This document shows positions 22,180 to 32,267 of a stretch of DNA of 64,000 nt, one piece after another. Under the pieces are notes generated by a model. That model saw nothing but the letters and a program-made list of their open reading frames with translations. It made no database searches and was not told the DNA's origin. This DNA comes from Evernia prunastri. Its lineage: Eukaryota; Ascomycota; Lecanoromycetes; Lecanorales; Parmeliaceae. Both the position numbers and the translations under genes were made by a program. Each line of letters starts with the position of its first letter. Positions within the stretch are counted from its first letter, which is position 1. The stretch is from positions 66,921 to 130,920 of the forward strand of contig NKYR01000102.1 in NCBI GenBank assembly GCA_003184365.1, written 5' to 3'.

Positions 22180-22939
22180 GGCTAGACGATGATGAGAGTT
22201 GTGAAAGATAAAATGATAGCTAAGGGTTTGATAATTTCGACCCGGGTGTTGTAGTGAAAATCGTAACGGGTTGCCGGAGCAGAAGTGAGGTTGAAGTAAA
22301 GATGACACAGAAGCAAAGGTGAGGTGGAGTTATTTATGAGGTGAAGTTGTAAAAGATGATTAGAAATTCAATAAGCTGTGAAATTATCCACAGCTGTAGA
22401 CTTTGCTTGCTTCTTGATCAATCTCACGTTTGTATTTGATAATGGATGATTGGCCTCAAAGAGTAGAGCAAACTTCCAGTAACATCTGCGACGACTACAG
22501 AGGGGGCAGCTTGAAATAAAGTCAAAGAACATCGGTGTTACAAGGCTAGCAACTCACCAGCTCTCAGCCTACAGCATTCACTTTTCAAGTCATCTCCTCT
22601 TCTTTTAATCAGACTCCCCACGCTACTCTACACAGCCCATTACCGAAAATCGGCATGATCCTCACAAAATTCCTTCTCATCCTTTTCCCGATATATCCCA
22701 ACTCAATCCACTTCAGCGTACTTATTCCTAGCAACCATCTCTGAAGCAACCTGTCAGGATCTAGACGTAGTACCGGACTGGTAGAGTGTAATGTCATAGA
22801 ATGAATAGAATATCATGTATAGAGGTGTCTATGTAGAGTGGAGTGCTGAGATATCATGGTGCGCCAAGGTCACTAGTCAGGTCGGTAGGGCTGGGCTGGT
22901 AGGCCTGGCCTAGAACCATGACATCACCATTTAAATCAG
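22180..22939. other. intergenic between F-box gene and LINE relic
   Basis: No gene is supported. GATATCATGGT at about 22850 and ACCATGACATC at about 22914 are inverted relative to each other with a GC-rich interior, perhaps the edge of another small element or of the LINE. Confidence 0.4.
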
Positions 22940-23569
22940 ACTTCATATCTAAATATAAAGAGATCTAACGAAGATCTAATCGTCTGAAGAAAAGATAAAG
23001 AACTTAACTAACGAAGAAGATCTAAAAGAATATCGAACGATTAGAAACTTCAAAAACAATCTTATCAAAAGATTTGTAAGAAAAGTCGTTAGAAAGTTCG
23101 TTGTTAAAGCATACGAGTCGTCGAAGATTATATAAAAGAAGATCAAATAAACTCGCAAACAGCTAATAAAACAGATCTATCTTCTTTCACTAAGCGACGA
23201 AAATAAATTAAAGATCAGCGAGTCGAAGACTAAGACTAATCTATTACTCAAAATATTCTTCTCATCGTCTATTCAAATCGATCTAACTAACATTAATAAT
23301 AGTATAATATATTCAAATGTATATATAATAAAAACGATTACTACTAACGAGATTCGAAAGAAGATATTATAATCTTCACCAAAGAAGATTTCTAACGAGA
23401 ATAAAATATTAAACCTTATTCTCAAAGAGGCTAGCGCCATTCTTCTCTCACATCTATATCGAATATTCAATACATATCTTGCAAACGACTATTGCCCGAA
23501 TCATTTCAGAGCATTAACAACAATAATTCTTTTTAAATTTAAAAAAGAATCACTCTATTCTCAAAGAAT

Positions 23570-23741
23570 TGTTGAACGGGCATGTGGTGACTGTCCTTCA
23601 TTACTACTAAAGTACGTACAGAATGAAGGGACAGGTGGTCACAAGGCCATATGAGAGTGCAGTGCGGACGCTAGTCCCAATCCGTCTACGCCTCGGTTGC
23701 ACACGAGGAGGTTAGGCCTCGTCCTACCGCTCTTTTCAACA
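23570..23741. mobile_element. solo LTR, 172 bp, TGTTGAA...TTCAACA
   Basis: The element begins TGTTGAACGG and ends TTTTCAACA, with perfect 7-bp inverted ends. It is flanked by the 5-bp direct repeat AGAAT at 23565-23569 and 23742-23746. The TG..CA termini and target duplication identify a retrotransposon LTR; TGTTG..CAACA ends are usual for Ty1/copia elements. An imperfect hairpin lies at 23583-23640. The interior has normal CC and GG content, unlike the LINE around it, so it landed after the LINE decayed or was too short to be mutated. Confidence 0.85.
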
Positions 23742-25682
23742 AGAATATAGATTTATTATATTACTAAACATCATAGAAAAGACAATAAAGTTTATTATCG
23801 CTCAGCGTATTGCATATCTAACGAAGACGTATTAACTACTTTTCGTCACGCATATAGAAGATAAACGACTAAGATTATGCGAATATAATATACATTATCT
23901 ACTAGAACGCGTCTATCAGATATAAAATTCAGACAAAATAGTCACGATACTACTATTAGATATATCAGACGTATACGATAAGATCTCTCATCTTAGATTA
24001 CTACACAATCTTCGAAAACGATTAATAGATTCGAAAATTATCAAATGAGTGAAATTCTTTCTGTTAAATAAAATTATTATACTAAAAACAAGCGAGTATA
24101 TCATATCAAAAACTTTTATAGTCACTGATATTTTACAAGAATTATCGCTGTCGCTTATTCTCTATCTATTTTCTAATTCGAATCTTATTAATACATATAA
24201 CACTCGAACGAATCTAAACATCGTGATAATCAACTTTGTTGACGATATCGATCTACTGACAATAAAAGATTTCTTCGAGCATAATTACAATCTTCTCAAA
24301 AGAATTTATAGCGAAGTTTATCTATTATAAGTCAAACGTCACGACTCGAAGTTCGATTTCAAGAAACATCAGCTGATTAATCTCAGCAGAAAGTAGAGAG
24401 ACGACTTAGATTCGTTTCTTTATCTCAATATCACGCAGTCTATCGAGACGAGAGATTTTATCACATATTTGAAAATACAAATAGATAAAAAACTTCGATA
24501 AAACGATCGTATAAAAGAGATTCGCGCTAAGATCACTAAGAGCATAGAAGCACTAGCAAGAATATCGAGATTTATCTAAAATAATAACTGTAAAAGTATA
24601 CGTCAGCTATATCAGACGATAGTAATATCACAAATCTCGTATAACTACTCGATCTGATATCAGTTCGAAAACTCTTCGAGATACAATAAGTTTTATCTAA
24701 CAGCGTTATAAAAAATTCAATCGCTTACGACTAAAAGAATCACAGAGATATTTAAGATTATATCAATTTTAGCTCTCGATATAGAAGTATATATTGTATC
24801 GATTAAATAGCAGCTAAAGAAGTTAATCTCTTAAGCAATGCTAAAAATTGCAATTAGTCTTTTCTATTATAATATTATTAAGTCTCGTACGAAACGATGA
24901 AAATTCAAAAGAAAACCAAAGAAGAATAGACTAATTAGTTCATTAGAGAAATATATCAAACGATTCGAATCTCTCTATAACAATATGCAACAACTCGAAA
25001 GATTGCAATTATTTAGCGTTTTATCGAAATGAAAATTCTCAAAGACGATTATTTTCAAAATCAAAGAAGCTGCAAAGAAACTCTCGAAACGATCTATAAA
25101 AGAAGATTATATAATGTTCTACACTAACGATAGCGATATTAATAAAAAGATTAAGACTGCAGCGATATTCTACACAGTGAAATCGTTATAATAAGTATTT
25201 ATGAAATTTGACAGCTGATACACGATTTACTTAGCTAAATTATATAACATTATTCAAGCGCTAACGATGATACCACTCAATCAAATATATTCTATCGACA
25301 TAGTCATTATTAACACTAATAATCAGTTATCTATTAGAGTTATTGAAGATTCAGAAAAGAGATGAGATCAAATCTACGTTCAGTATACAGTTTAATTGAT
25401 CAACACTCTTCGAAAGCAAGAAATCTCTATCAAAATGCACTGAATACCGATTCATATCGACATATCAGATAATGAATAAGTCGATATTAAGACAAAAAAG
25501 ACCACTGACTAAAGAATCAAGCTGATGTGAGATAAGATAATAGAAAGAGACATCAACGAGATCGTATCACGATTTATTATTTAGTGTAGAATAATAGCAA
25601 CGATTAAAACAGCTATTCGAAAACACGTCTATTAATAATAAGTCAAAGAGTGAATCATCGAAATACGTAACAATGCTCTGAG

Positions 25683-25949
25683 TGTAACGGGGTCTAGGCA
25701 TGCGTGACTGAGCAACTCGTACATTGGTTACTAGATAGACTGAATCCTGAGGAACCCAAGTGGGAATCCTCAGAGGCAGCATATTTAGCAGGGGAGAGTG
25801 CACCCCCATGCCAAGCAAACTTACTATGCGACTGCTATAGCCGCACAGCTGCACCAGAGGGATAGTCTTCCGGATCTAGCCTAGATGTATGTTGGATTCC
25901 TGGACTTCTGACAGGCCGCCTCATGCCTAGAGACCTCATGGCCCTTACA
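25683..25949. mobile_element. LTR copy A, 267 bp, TGTAACGG...CCTTACA
   Basis: An LTR with TG..CA ends inserted in the RNase H to zinc-knuckle part of the LINE. CTGAG at 25678-25682 precedes it. After its CA end the sequence continues ACAAGACCAAACCTATATCT up to the N at 25970, which would be internal element sequence (primer-binding region). It is identical by eye to copy B. Confidence 0.8.
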
Positions 25950-25975
25950 ACAAGACCAAACCTATATCTNCTGAG

Positions 25976-26242
25976 TGTAACGGGGTCTAGGCATGCGTGA
26001 CTGAGCAACTCGTACATTGGTTACTAGATAGACTGAATCCTGAGGAACCCAAGTGGGAATCCTCAGAGGCAGCATATTTAGCAGGGGAGAGTGCACCCCC
26101 ATGCCAAGCAAACTTACTATGCGACTGCTATAGCCGCACAGCTGCACCAGAGGGATAGTCTTCCGGATCTAGCCTAGATGTATGTTGGATTCCTGGACTT
26201 CTGACAGGCCGCCTCATGCCTAGAGACCTCATGGCCCTTACA
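25976..26242. mobile_element. LTR copy B, 267 bp, with CTGAG target duplication
   Basis: This repeats copy A at an offset of 293 bases. CTGAG flanks it on both sides (25971-25975 and 26243-26247), and the decayed LINE resumes directly after. A contig starting with the left CTGAG suggests a solo-LTR allele or a duplicated contig end, whereas copy A plus internal sequence suggests a full-length element hidden by the N at 25970. Confidence 0.8.
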
Positions 26243-26865
26243 CTGAGAAAGATTTAGTCTATATCGTCTATCAAAATCATACGACTACACGCTAGACTAA
26301 AACGAGCTAAAATCTCGCTAATCACGCAAATAAGAACGAACAAAATCGATCTTAGAGTCTTTCTATTCAGCAGAAAGATATCGAATATAAAGAACGATTA
26401 ATATAACTGCGGACTGATTAAGCAGATCGCTCGTTATCTATTATATAAATACAGACTGTTTATAAGACAAAGAAGAAGATTATAAGCAGCAGAACGAAGA
26501 AAGATATAAGAAAAAATAATAGTCCATAAAAATATGCTAATAACATCACGCTATATCTTTATAGCAGCGAACTTCATAAAGAGTATTGAGTTTATTAAGC
26601 AATTTCGAATCCTCGAAGAGAATCAACAAGAGAGATTTACAGAGATATAACTTCAAAAAATAAAAAGAGATTATGAGATGGAGACCTCGACGCAGCAGAG
26701 TACTTCTTCACAATAATGTATACAACTAGACAACATACGGATCGATATCAGTGTGTATAGCCTCATTTTCATGGGGCGACGCCATTGATCAGATCTATTG
26801 ATAGATAAATTACGTAATCTCGCATAGTTGACCCACTAAGGGACTAACTGCAGGGTAGTATAACT

Positions 26866-26887
26866 TAATCAATCAATCAATCAATCA
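26866..26887 (+). repeat. (AATC)n microsatellite near LINE 3' end
   Basis: Five AATC units lie about 170 bp beyond the last recognisable LINE coding sequence. Simple-repeat tails are common at LINE 3' ends; assignment to this LINE is inference. Confidence 0.6.
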
Positions 26888-28114
26888 CCAATTTGTCATT
26901 AAATATTCGACAATCATCACAGAAATTTTTGTCTTGCTATATTGTAGTATTGTTATCGCCATAACCTGTTCCAAGTGACGTGCGGGTTTTTGGGTGGGAT
27001 TTCGGACATCTAGGGTTATGGTATCGCATTAACAGGTAGGTGTGTTGCATTGATACCTACTTACCTAACTTACCTACCCACCTACCTTACCTTAAGGTAC
27101 CGAGTAGTGCCGAAGCCGCTTCGACCCGAGATTCCGCTTTTAGCTAGGCGGAGGATTGATTCCTGCGAGGCTGCGACGAGGGAAAAGAAAGATTACATGA
27201 TCATAGATCATCTGTAGCCTTGACCATGGAGAGGATCAGAGGAATGAGTGTTATAGATCGACCAGCCAACTAGAGCAAAAGCTCTGATGATAATGATAGT
27301 AGAGTAAGACGACAGCGAGTATGGAGGAGGTTAACTTATTCAAGTGCTTGCTCTGCCGAATGGCAAGTCTCAAGCTCGAAGCATGGTCTGCCGTGGGCTG
27401 TTGGATTTGCCGAGGACTACCGAGTTATGTATTTACTATCTTCCTCCGCTGCAATGGTCGCAATGAAGGGACTGACTGATGTAACTACTTCGAAAAGAAC
27501 CCCTCGAAATGGAAGAAGAACTTGCGCCAGATACATTGAGCTGAGAAGAGAGGATGATGCAGGTGAGCGGGGATTAGGTGTTTTTGATGTGATCGCTGCA
27601 TTTAACACTGTTATGAAAAAGGAAAAGGAAAAGGAAAAGGAAAAGAGGAGATGGTTGGACATCAATAACTGCGATCGGCGGGCATCATTCATGATCTGGC
27701 GGAGCGGGCCATACGTAAGTAGCGGACTGCATTGCCCAGGCGTGCCGTCAAGTCACCCTAAATCCTAAAAAACGCCGCGAGCTTGCATATCTCAAGTGAG
27801 ACACATGTTGCCTTTACGAATAATGCAGCTTGGAATACTACTCTATGTCCAGAGCGTCCTTCCTACTTCACTAATCACCTCGAATCTAATGCAACTTCTA
27901 GTGCCCTTTGGATGTAACATCCCGTCGTCACTTGGATTCTGATGCCTGCTTATCTATTCATGTTACCCACACCTTTCATCCACACCTTCCCACTTTTACC
28001 AATGGCATCTGTTGTTTATAACCCCCATCAAGCCCTTGATGCTATCTTTTCCAATATACTTTCGTCTGGCCTCCGATCTAGAAAAATCACTAATCCACAT
28101 AGTCTCAGCTACGC
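26888..28114. other. intergenic, no supported gene
   Basis: TACCTA/AGGTA motifs occur at about 27050-27105. A 113-codon frame at 27427-27768 contains a Lys/Glu run encoded by GGAAAA repeats and has no recognisable domain. Confidence 0.45.
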
Positions 28115-29487
28115 ATGGCCTCTGCGGTTGAACCCGGTTTGGCACCTCCGCCGGGAGTAACACCGGATTTTACCAGTCCATACACTCTGCAGCCATACCA
28201 GACACTTACAGTAGCGGGATGCATTATAGTGACCTCGGTCATGGTGGCGGCCCGCTTGTACACTGTAAGCAACTTCTTCCCTGTTCGGCCTCGCGATCTG
28301 AGTCATAGGACTAGGACTGAGTCCCGTCACTGTCCTTCTTTGACCCTCGACAAAGAAACTGCTGACCGGAAGACTTGCAGAAGGTCTACGTTATGAAGGC
28401 TCTGAAATGGGAAGATCGTTAGGACGCCCACACCTGGAGTTCTAACCCGTAAAAATACCTTTGTTGACGCTAGCCAGATACCTGTGTCATGGGATGGGTA
28501 AAATTGCCTCTCGCGAGCCTTTTTCGGTCGCTGTGCTTTGAACAGGACTCGCTAATGCGCCATTCGAGGCGAGCTTCATGGTTTTCCTATCCCTCGAATA
28601 CTCCATCGGTAAGAAAGAGGGTGGTACCCATCAGTGGAACGTATCGTACAAAGACGTGCAATACAATTGGCGTGTAAGTCTTCGAAGTCTCGTACGCGCG
28701 AACCTTCTAAGGCTGGACGTTCTAAGTCAAATAATAGTATTCCAATTATGGAGATACAGTCTACAGCCTAGCCTTATTTTTCACCAAGTTCTCGATCATG
28801 CTGCTCATCCTCCGGGTCTTCTGTTCAGTACAGCGAGACGTAGGATATTGGCTTACCCAAATCCTCATGATGGTGAACGGAATCTTTTACATCATCTACT
28901 TCTTCGTCCCGATCTTCCTGTGCTTCCCACGTAGCAAGATCTGGAACCCTGATGCTGCTGGGCACTGTCTAAACATTGACGACCTGTATCTCGCCTCGGC
29001 TGTTTTCAATATGCTCTCCGACATAGTGATGCTGAGCGTGCCCGTCTACTTGATCTGGAACTTGCAGATGTCCACTCGACGCAAGCTCGGAGTATCTGCA
29101 ATTTTCTTGACCGGCGGGTTGTAATGCTGTCCTACTCTTCCGCATGTCTAAGAAGCAGTCTGACACCTATCAGGGCGTGCATTGCCAGTATATTACGCTT
29201 GCGGCCTGCTCTGTAGCTGCCTCGTCGTACTGCCTCGGCTCTATCAGCACCTCAGCTCTATCGCGCCACATGGCGGTAACGGCACCTCGGCGCGAGGCCT
29301 GGCTGATCGATCCCCCAGGGCCAATGCCTCAAGACGGAAGATGAGGGGTCAGTGGGTTTCTTTGGATGGTTTGAGCTCGCGTCGGAGTCCCACCGAGGTT
29401 CACAGGGAAGGGCACGGTGGCGGCGACGGGCAAGCGCTTGAGGATGCGGTTGAAGGGAGGAGGGATGATGTTGAGAAAGGCGTTTGA
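28115..29487 (+). pseudogene. rhodopsin-domain (SAT4-type) membrane protein, degenerate
   Basis: Exon 1 starts MASAVEPGLAPPPGVTPDF and reaches a first helix ending ARLYT, with donor GTAAGC at 28265. Exon 2 opens KVYVMKALKWED at 28381. Later exons hold GGTHQWNVSYKDVQYNW (about 28620-28672) and the hydrophobic core YSLALFFTKFSIMLLILR to SAIFLTGGL (28762-29124). This order is characteristic of the fungal rhodopsin-domain membrane protein family. Lesions: poor continuity between 28416 and 28580; a frameshift or stop at GGL, after which the family motif ACLRSSLTPIRA continues only in another frame; and later frame changes around CLVVLPRLYQHLS. Other members are seven-helix plasma-membrane proteins, some linked to signalling and virulence-related sensing. 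Confidence 0.75.
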
Positions 29488-30382
29488 GATCAGGGGTATG
29501 TAAGGTCGGAGAAAGGTACAAAAGCTTGGTTGATTTCTACTTCGTTCAAAATGAGTGTTGAAATATTGATGTACTGAGTGGTCTCACGCGCATCTAGAAT
29601 AGCCATCTCACGTAATGTTCAAAGGACTACGCAATGTGAAGAAAAGACGGGCTGCATATGGCCAGTGAAGCCCATACAGTGAGGGGTAGCAAAAATGAAC
29701 ACATCAAAAATGAATGACCACTGGTGTGTCAATTGCTGGCCTCGTATTGACTCAATTCAACAGTTAGTCAGCGGCTCTAGTCGGGTTAGTTTTGTTTTAG
29801 CTTAGCCCTACTATTATCCCACCTTGCTGCCTCAGCACAAACAATTCTCATAGCTAAAGCTATCCTTCAGGTGAACTCTCCACGACATATAGATCTATAT
29901 AACTGCCTCACAGCTGTCGATGTGACTATATAGTCTTTAGTGATGATCATTAGTTGTGCTTTGTCCCTTCAAACTTCAAATCACAGATTTGGATGTTCTG
30001 GTGTTGTTTGTGCCGAGACAGTAGCATCGTCGTGGTGACAGTCATCGCCGCGGCGATAGCAAAGTCTGCTACCATGGGCGGCTATTACTGCATTCAGTTC
30101 CCATGCTTAGCTTTTACATCGAGCAACTCTGCAAATCCATGTGAGCAGTCCCACAGTCTCGAATACCCATCCACTGCTCTTTTCAAGCACAGCAAGACCA
30201 AGCAGTTCTTCCTACATCCTCTCGACTAGCTCCAAAGCCTTCGCAAGAGCCAGCTCCAGCTCACGGTCTCAAGAGCCTTCCACTTGAGGTACTCGGTGGG
30301 TTCGAAGCCGCGTCTAACCCTGCCTGGTTCGGGAGCTGATTGGAGGTAGCGACGACCATACTAGTTCACCATTCCTTCCATC
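29488..30382. other. intergenic with possible gene remnant
   Basis: On the minus strand 30230-30350 a 45-codon stretch reads GFEPTEYLKWKALETVSWSW and looks protein-like, but it has no start and follows a stop. No other coding evidence. Confidence 0.35.
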
Positions 30383-31249
30383 ATGCCTCGCCGCCTCTTG
30401 ACAAAAGCTGAGCTGAAGACGCTTTCCTCGTACTTCAGATTCCTTGCTACTGTCCCGTACCTCGGAGTCGAGGACCCTGCCTTCCAAGCCGACTGTCCTC
30501 TCTGCAAAGAGCCTTTCCAATGGCTGCAGCCGTCAGGGAAACCGCTCAATCGCCCCGTCCGACTCTCCTGCGGGCACGTCTTCGGACTGCAATGCCTCGC
30601 CCAGTGGATGTTCTCCCCAGATTTCGATGGACACTGCTGTTTTTGTCGTGCCATCATTGTGGATCCTACCCGGACCCTATCACAACACACAACCCTGAAC
30701 GCAGCTGTCACGAATCTGAAAATCCTCGGCCTTTTCCAAGACCACATCTCCGCAGAGAAAAAGACAGAGCTTCTAAGCATGTTCCAATCATTGCTGGAAT
30801 CACGCCGCGGTATGGTGTTTCTAGACCCACAGCGTCTCCTAGCGTTGTGGGAAGAGGTCTTGGAGAGCCTGTGTGACGAGCTCGCCGACCAAGAGCCTGT
30901 ACAGGGGAATGATGTACCTGCACCGCCCATCAGGCGGCGGACAGGTCTGCTTGTCGACTTTTTCTGCCGCTGGGGTATCATTTTCGCCATCGAATCCGCT
31001 ATCCTCTGGGATCGATTCCGTGGAGGCACACGGGAAGACCTGCTTGATACCTTGTGTACGATTCGGAATGCCCTCTGCCTCGACCTGTTGGTCAATGCTG
31101 TCCTGTACGGAAGACCGCTACGTCTCTCAAGTTTGCTGGCTGCGATGAAGGTCAGGGTTGCCCACTATTTCGTGGGTCTAATTAATTTCTTTGTGCTGAG
31201 AGTGCTGGCATGGTTCGTCATTTTTATCTTCGAAATACTGCAAAGATGA
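30383..31249 (+). CDS. RING-finger protein with C-terminal membrane helix
   Basis: A single exon encodes 288 residues. Residues about 39-94 hold a RING-type zinc finger: CPLC, then LSCGHVFGLQCLAQW, then CCFC, with spacing close to C3H2C3/C3HC4. The usual second His or Cys of CGHxFHxxC is Gly here (CGHVFG), a variant I associate with divergent fungal RINGs. The middle is helical and acidic, and the last 35 residues (VGLINFFVLRVLAWFVIFIF) form a transmembrane segment. A tail-anchored E3 ubiquitin ligase at an internal membrane is the natural inference. ATG 30383 is the first in the frame and precedes a basic N-terminus. Confidence 0.75.
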   Translation: MPRRLLTKAELKTLSSYFRFLATVPYLGVEDPAFQADCPLCKEPFQWLQPSGKPLNRPVRLSCGHVFGLQCLAQWMFSPDFDGHCCFCRAIIVDPTRTLSQHTTLNAAVTNLKILGLFQDHISAEKKTELLSMFQSLLESRRGMVFLDPQRLLALWEEVLESLCDELADQEPVQGNDVPAPPIRRRTGLLVDFFCRWGIIFAIESAILWDRFRGGTREDLLDTLCTIRNALCLDLLVNAVLYGRPLRLSSLLAAMKVRVAHYFVGLINFFVLRVLAWFVIFIFEILQR

Positions 31250-31684
31250 TACGACGGTTGGGTCGTTGCTCTAGGACCTGTCTATACTTCCGTTCTTCCT
31301 CATGTACTTTTAGAACCAGCTTCAGCCAGCAGTACATTGGCCAGAGTCTGATTCCCAGATTCTCGGTGCAGCCTTGCCTTCATCGTAACAGGCTCTTCAA
31401 AACATACATAATAGCAATCCCCACCTGAAGACACCACAGCCACTCACGTCAACGCACTGCTTACTAACCGCATCCACATCGTTGAATCCCATTCCTCCCT
31501 CCTGCGCACACATCCCAATCATCGTCCTTAAGCTCTCCCCCTTCCTCTCCCCCTTCCTCCTCTCCTCCACTCCCGCAAAAGCTAGGGCAACTCCACAGTA
31601 ATTGGTTAGCGTAGAAGGGAGTATAGTGTAGACATCTATTACCGAGCGTAGCAAGAAATCCTATCTAGGAGGAGACAGCCATAT
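31250..31684. other. intergenic upstream of solo LTR
   Basis: No supported gene; a CT-rich tract lies at about 31490-31575. Confidence 0.45.
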
Positions 31685-31922
31685 TGTTGGAATCAGCCAA
31701 TCAACGGCCTGCATTGCCGGCTGCATTGACAGCTGCAAACAACCGTATTCTGGAACCTTCTAGGCCGCAGTGGTGTTTACCTTCTTTATTAATTGATTGT
31801 TCATTGATACTTCAGGCAAATATGGCTAGATTTGGCTATATAGCCATGTTCCCTTCCCACATAGTTCCATAGCACTTACATAGCATGCAATAGAGACCAC
31901 TAATCCTTCATCATCTTCAATA
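31685..31922. mobile_element. probable solo LTR, 238 bp, TGTTGGAATC...CTTCAATA
   Basis: The sequence starts TGTTGGAATCAGCC, a form common at Ty1/copia LTR ends, and stops TCTTCAATA (expected TCAACA with one C-to-T change). The 5-bp repeat CATAT lies on both sides (31680-31684 and 31923-31927). The interior is AT-rich near its 3' half, as LTRs often are. It lies between the RING and F-box-like genes, where it may affect the downstream promoter. Confidence 0.65.
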
Positions 31923-32267
31923 CATATCTATACCCATTCTAGTGAAGAGATTTTCCTGCTCTGCCCTATAGTATCTTGCGTGGCCAGGTGGGGGTGTTCT
32001 CTTTGCATATGGCCTCATTCGCATATTTTCTTGTCTTTGATAGATCTTGTCTAGAGTGGACGGATCGGTAGGCACTTCATATGTGCCAAATTTTCCAATA
32101 CTTACCCCAGCACCGTCATGTGAATATCTTAACACCTTATGACATCTTTCAACCCTTGGTCCGCTTGCAAGTCACTAGTCACTTTTCCTTTGACACGTAG
32201 TATTCGTTGCCTTCTGTGTATACCTACTCAGACGTTTCGACAAATAACAAAAGTCCGCACAGTCTTA

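Larger units (their letters stand above)
22940..26700 (+). mobile_element. RIP-decayed LINE (Tad-like) relic
   Basis: AT-rich sequence riddled with stops still shows LINE protein landmarks in + orientation. PNHFRALTTIILFK (about 23490-23540) is the start of the RT domain. ILYLF, then FVDDIDLL at about 24230-24260, is the RT catalytic block (Ala or Gly expected in place of one residue). MFYTNDSDIN at about 25110-25140 is the RNase H start. WIPAHIDISGNE at about 25440 is the RNase H end. YNCGLIKQIARYLLYKYRLF at about 26400-26460 is the remnant of a C-terminal CxC..H..C knuckle. CC and GG dinucleotides are almost absent while CG persists, which points to repeat-induced C-to-T mutation. Boundaries are approximate; two LTR insertions interrupt it. 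Confidence 0.85.

Noticed and set aside
25567..26147. Minus-strand open frames ending SRMPRPRYT through the repeated 267-bp unit
   Set aside because: They coincide with an LTR bounded by a target duplication; the frame is a by-product of the LTR sequence and recurs only because the LTR does.
30290..30320. GGTTCGAAGCC as a possible tRNA T-loop
   Set aside because: No cloverleaf can be drawn around it; the opposite strand reads as a short protein-like remnant instead.
31917..32135. 72-codon minus frame with TDPSTLDKIYQRQENMRM
   Set aside because: It looks somewhat protein-like, but it begins in the F-box-like gene's leader and runs into the solo LTR; there is no supporting domain or splice site.
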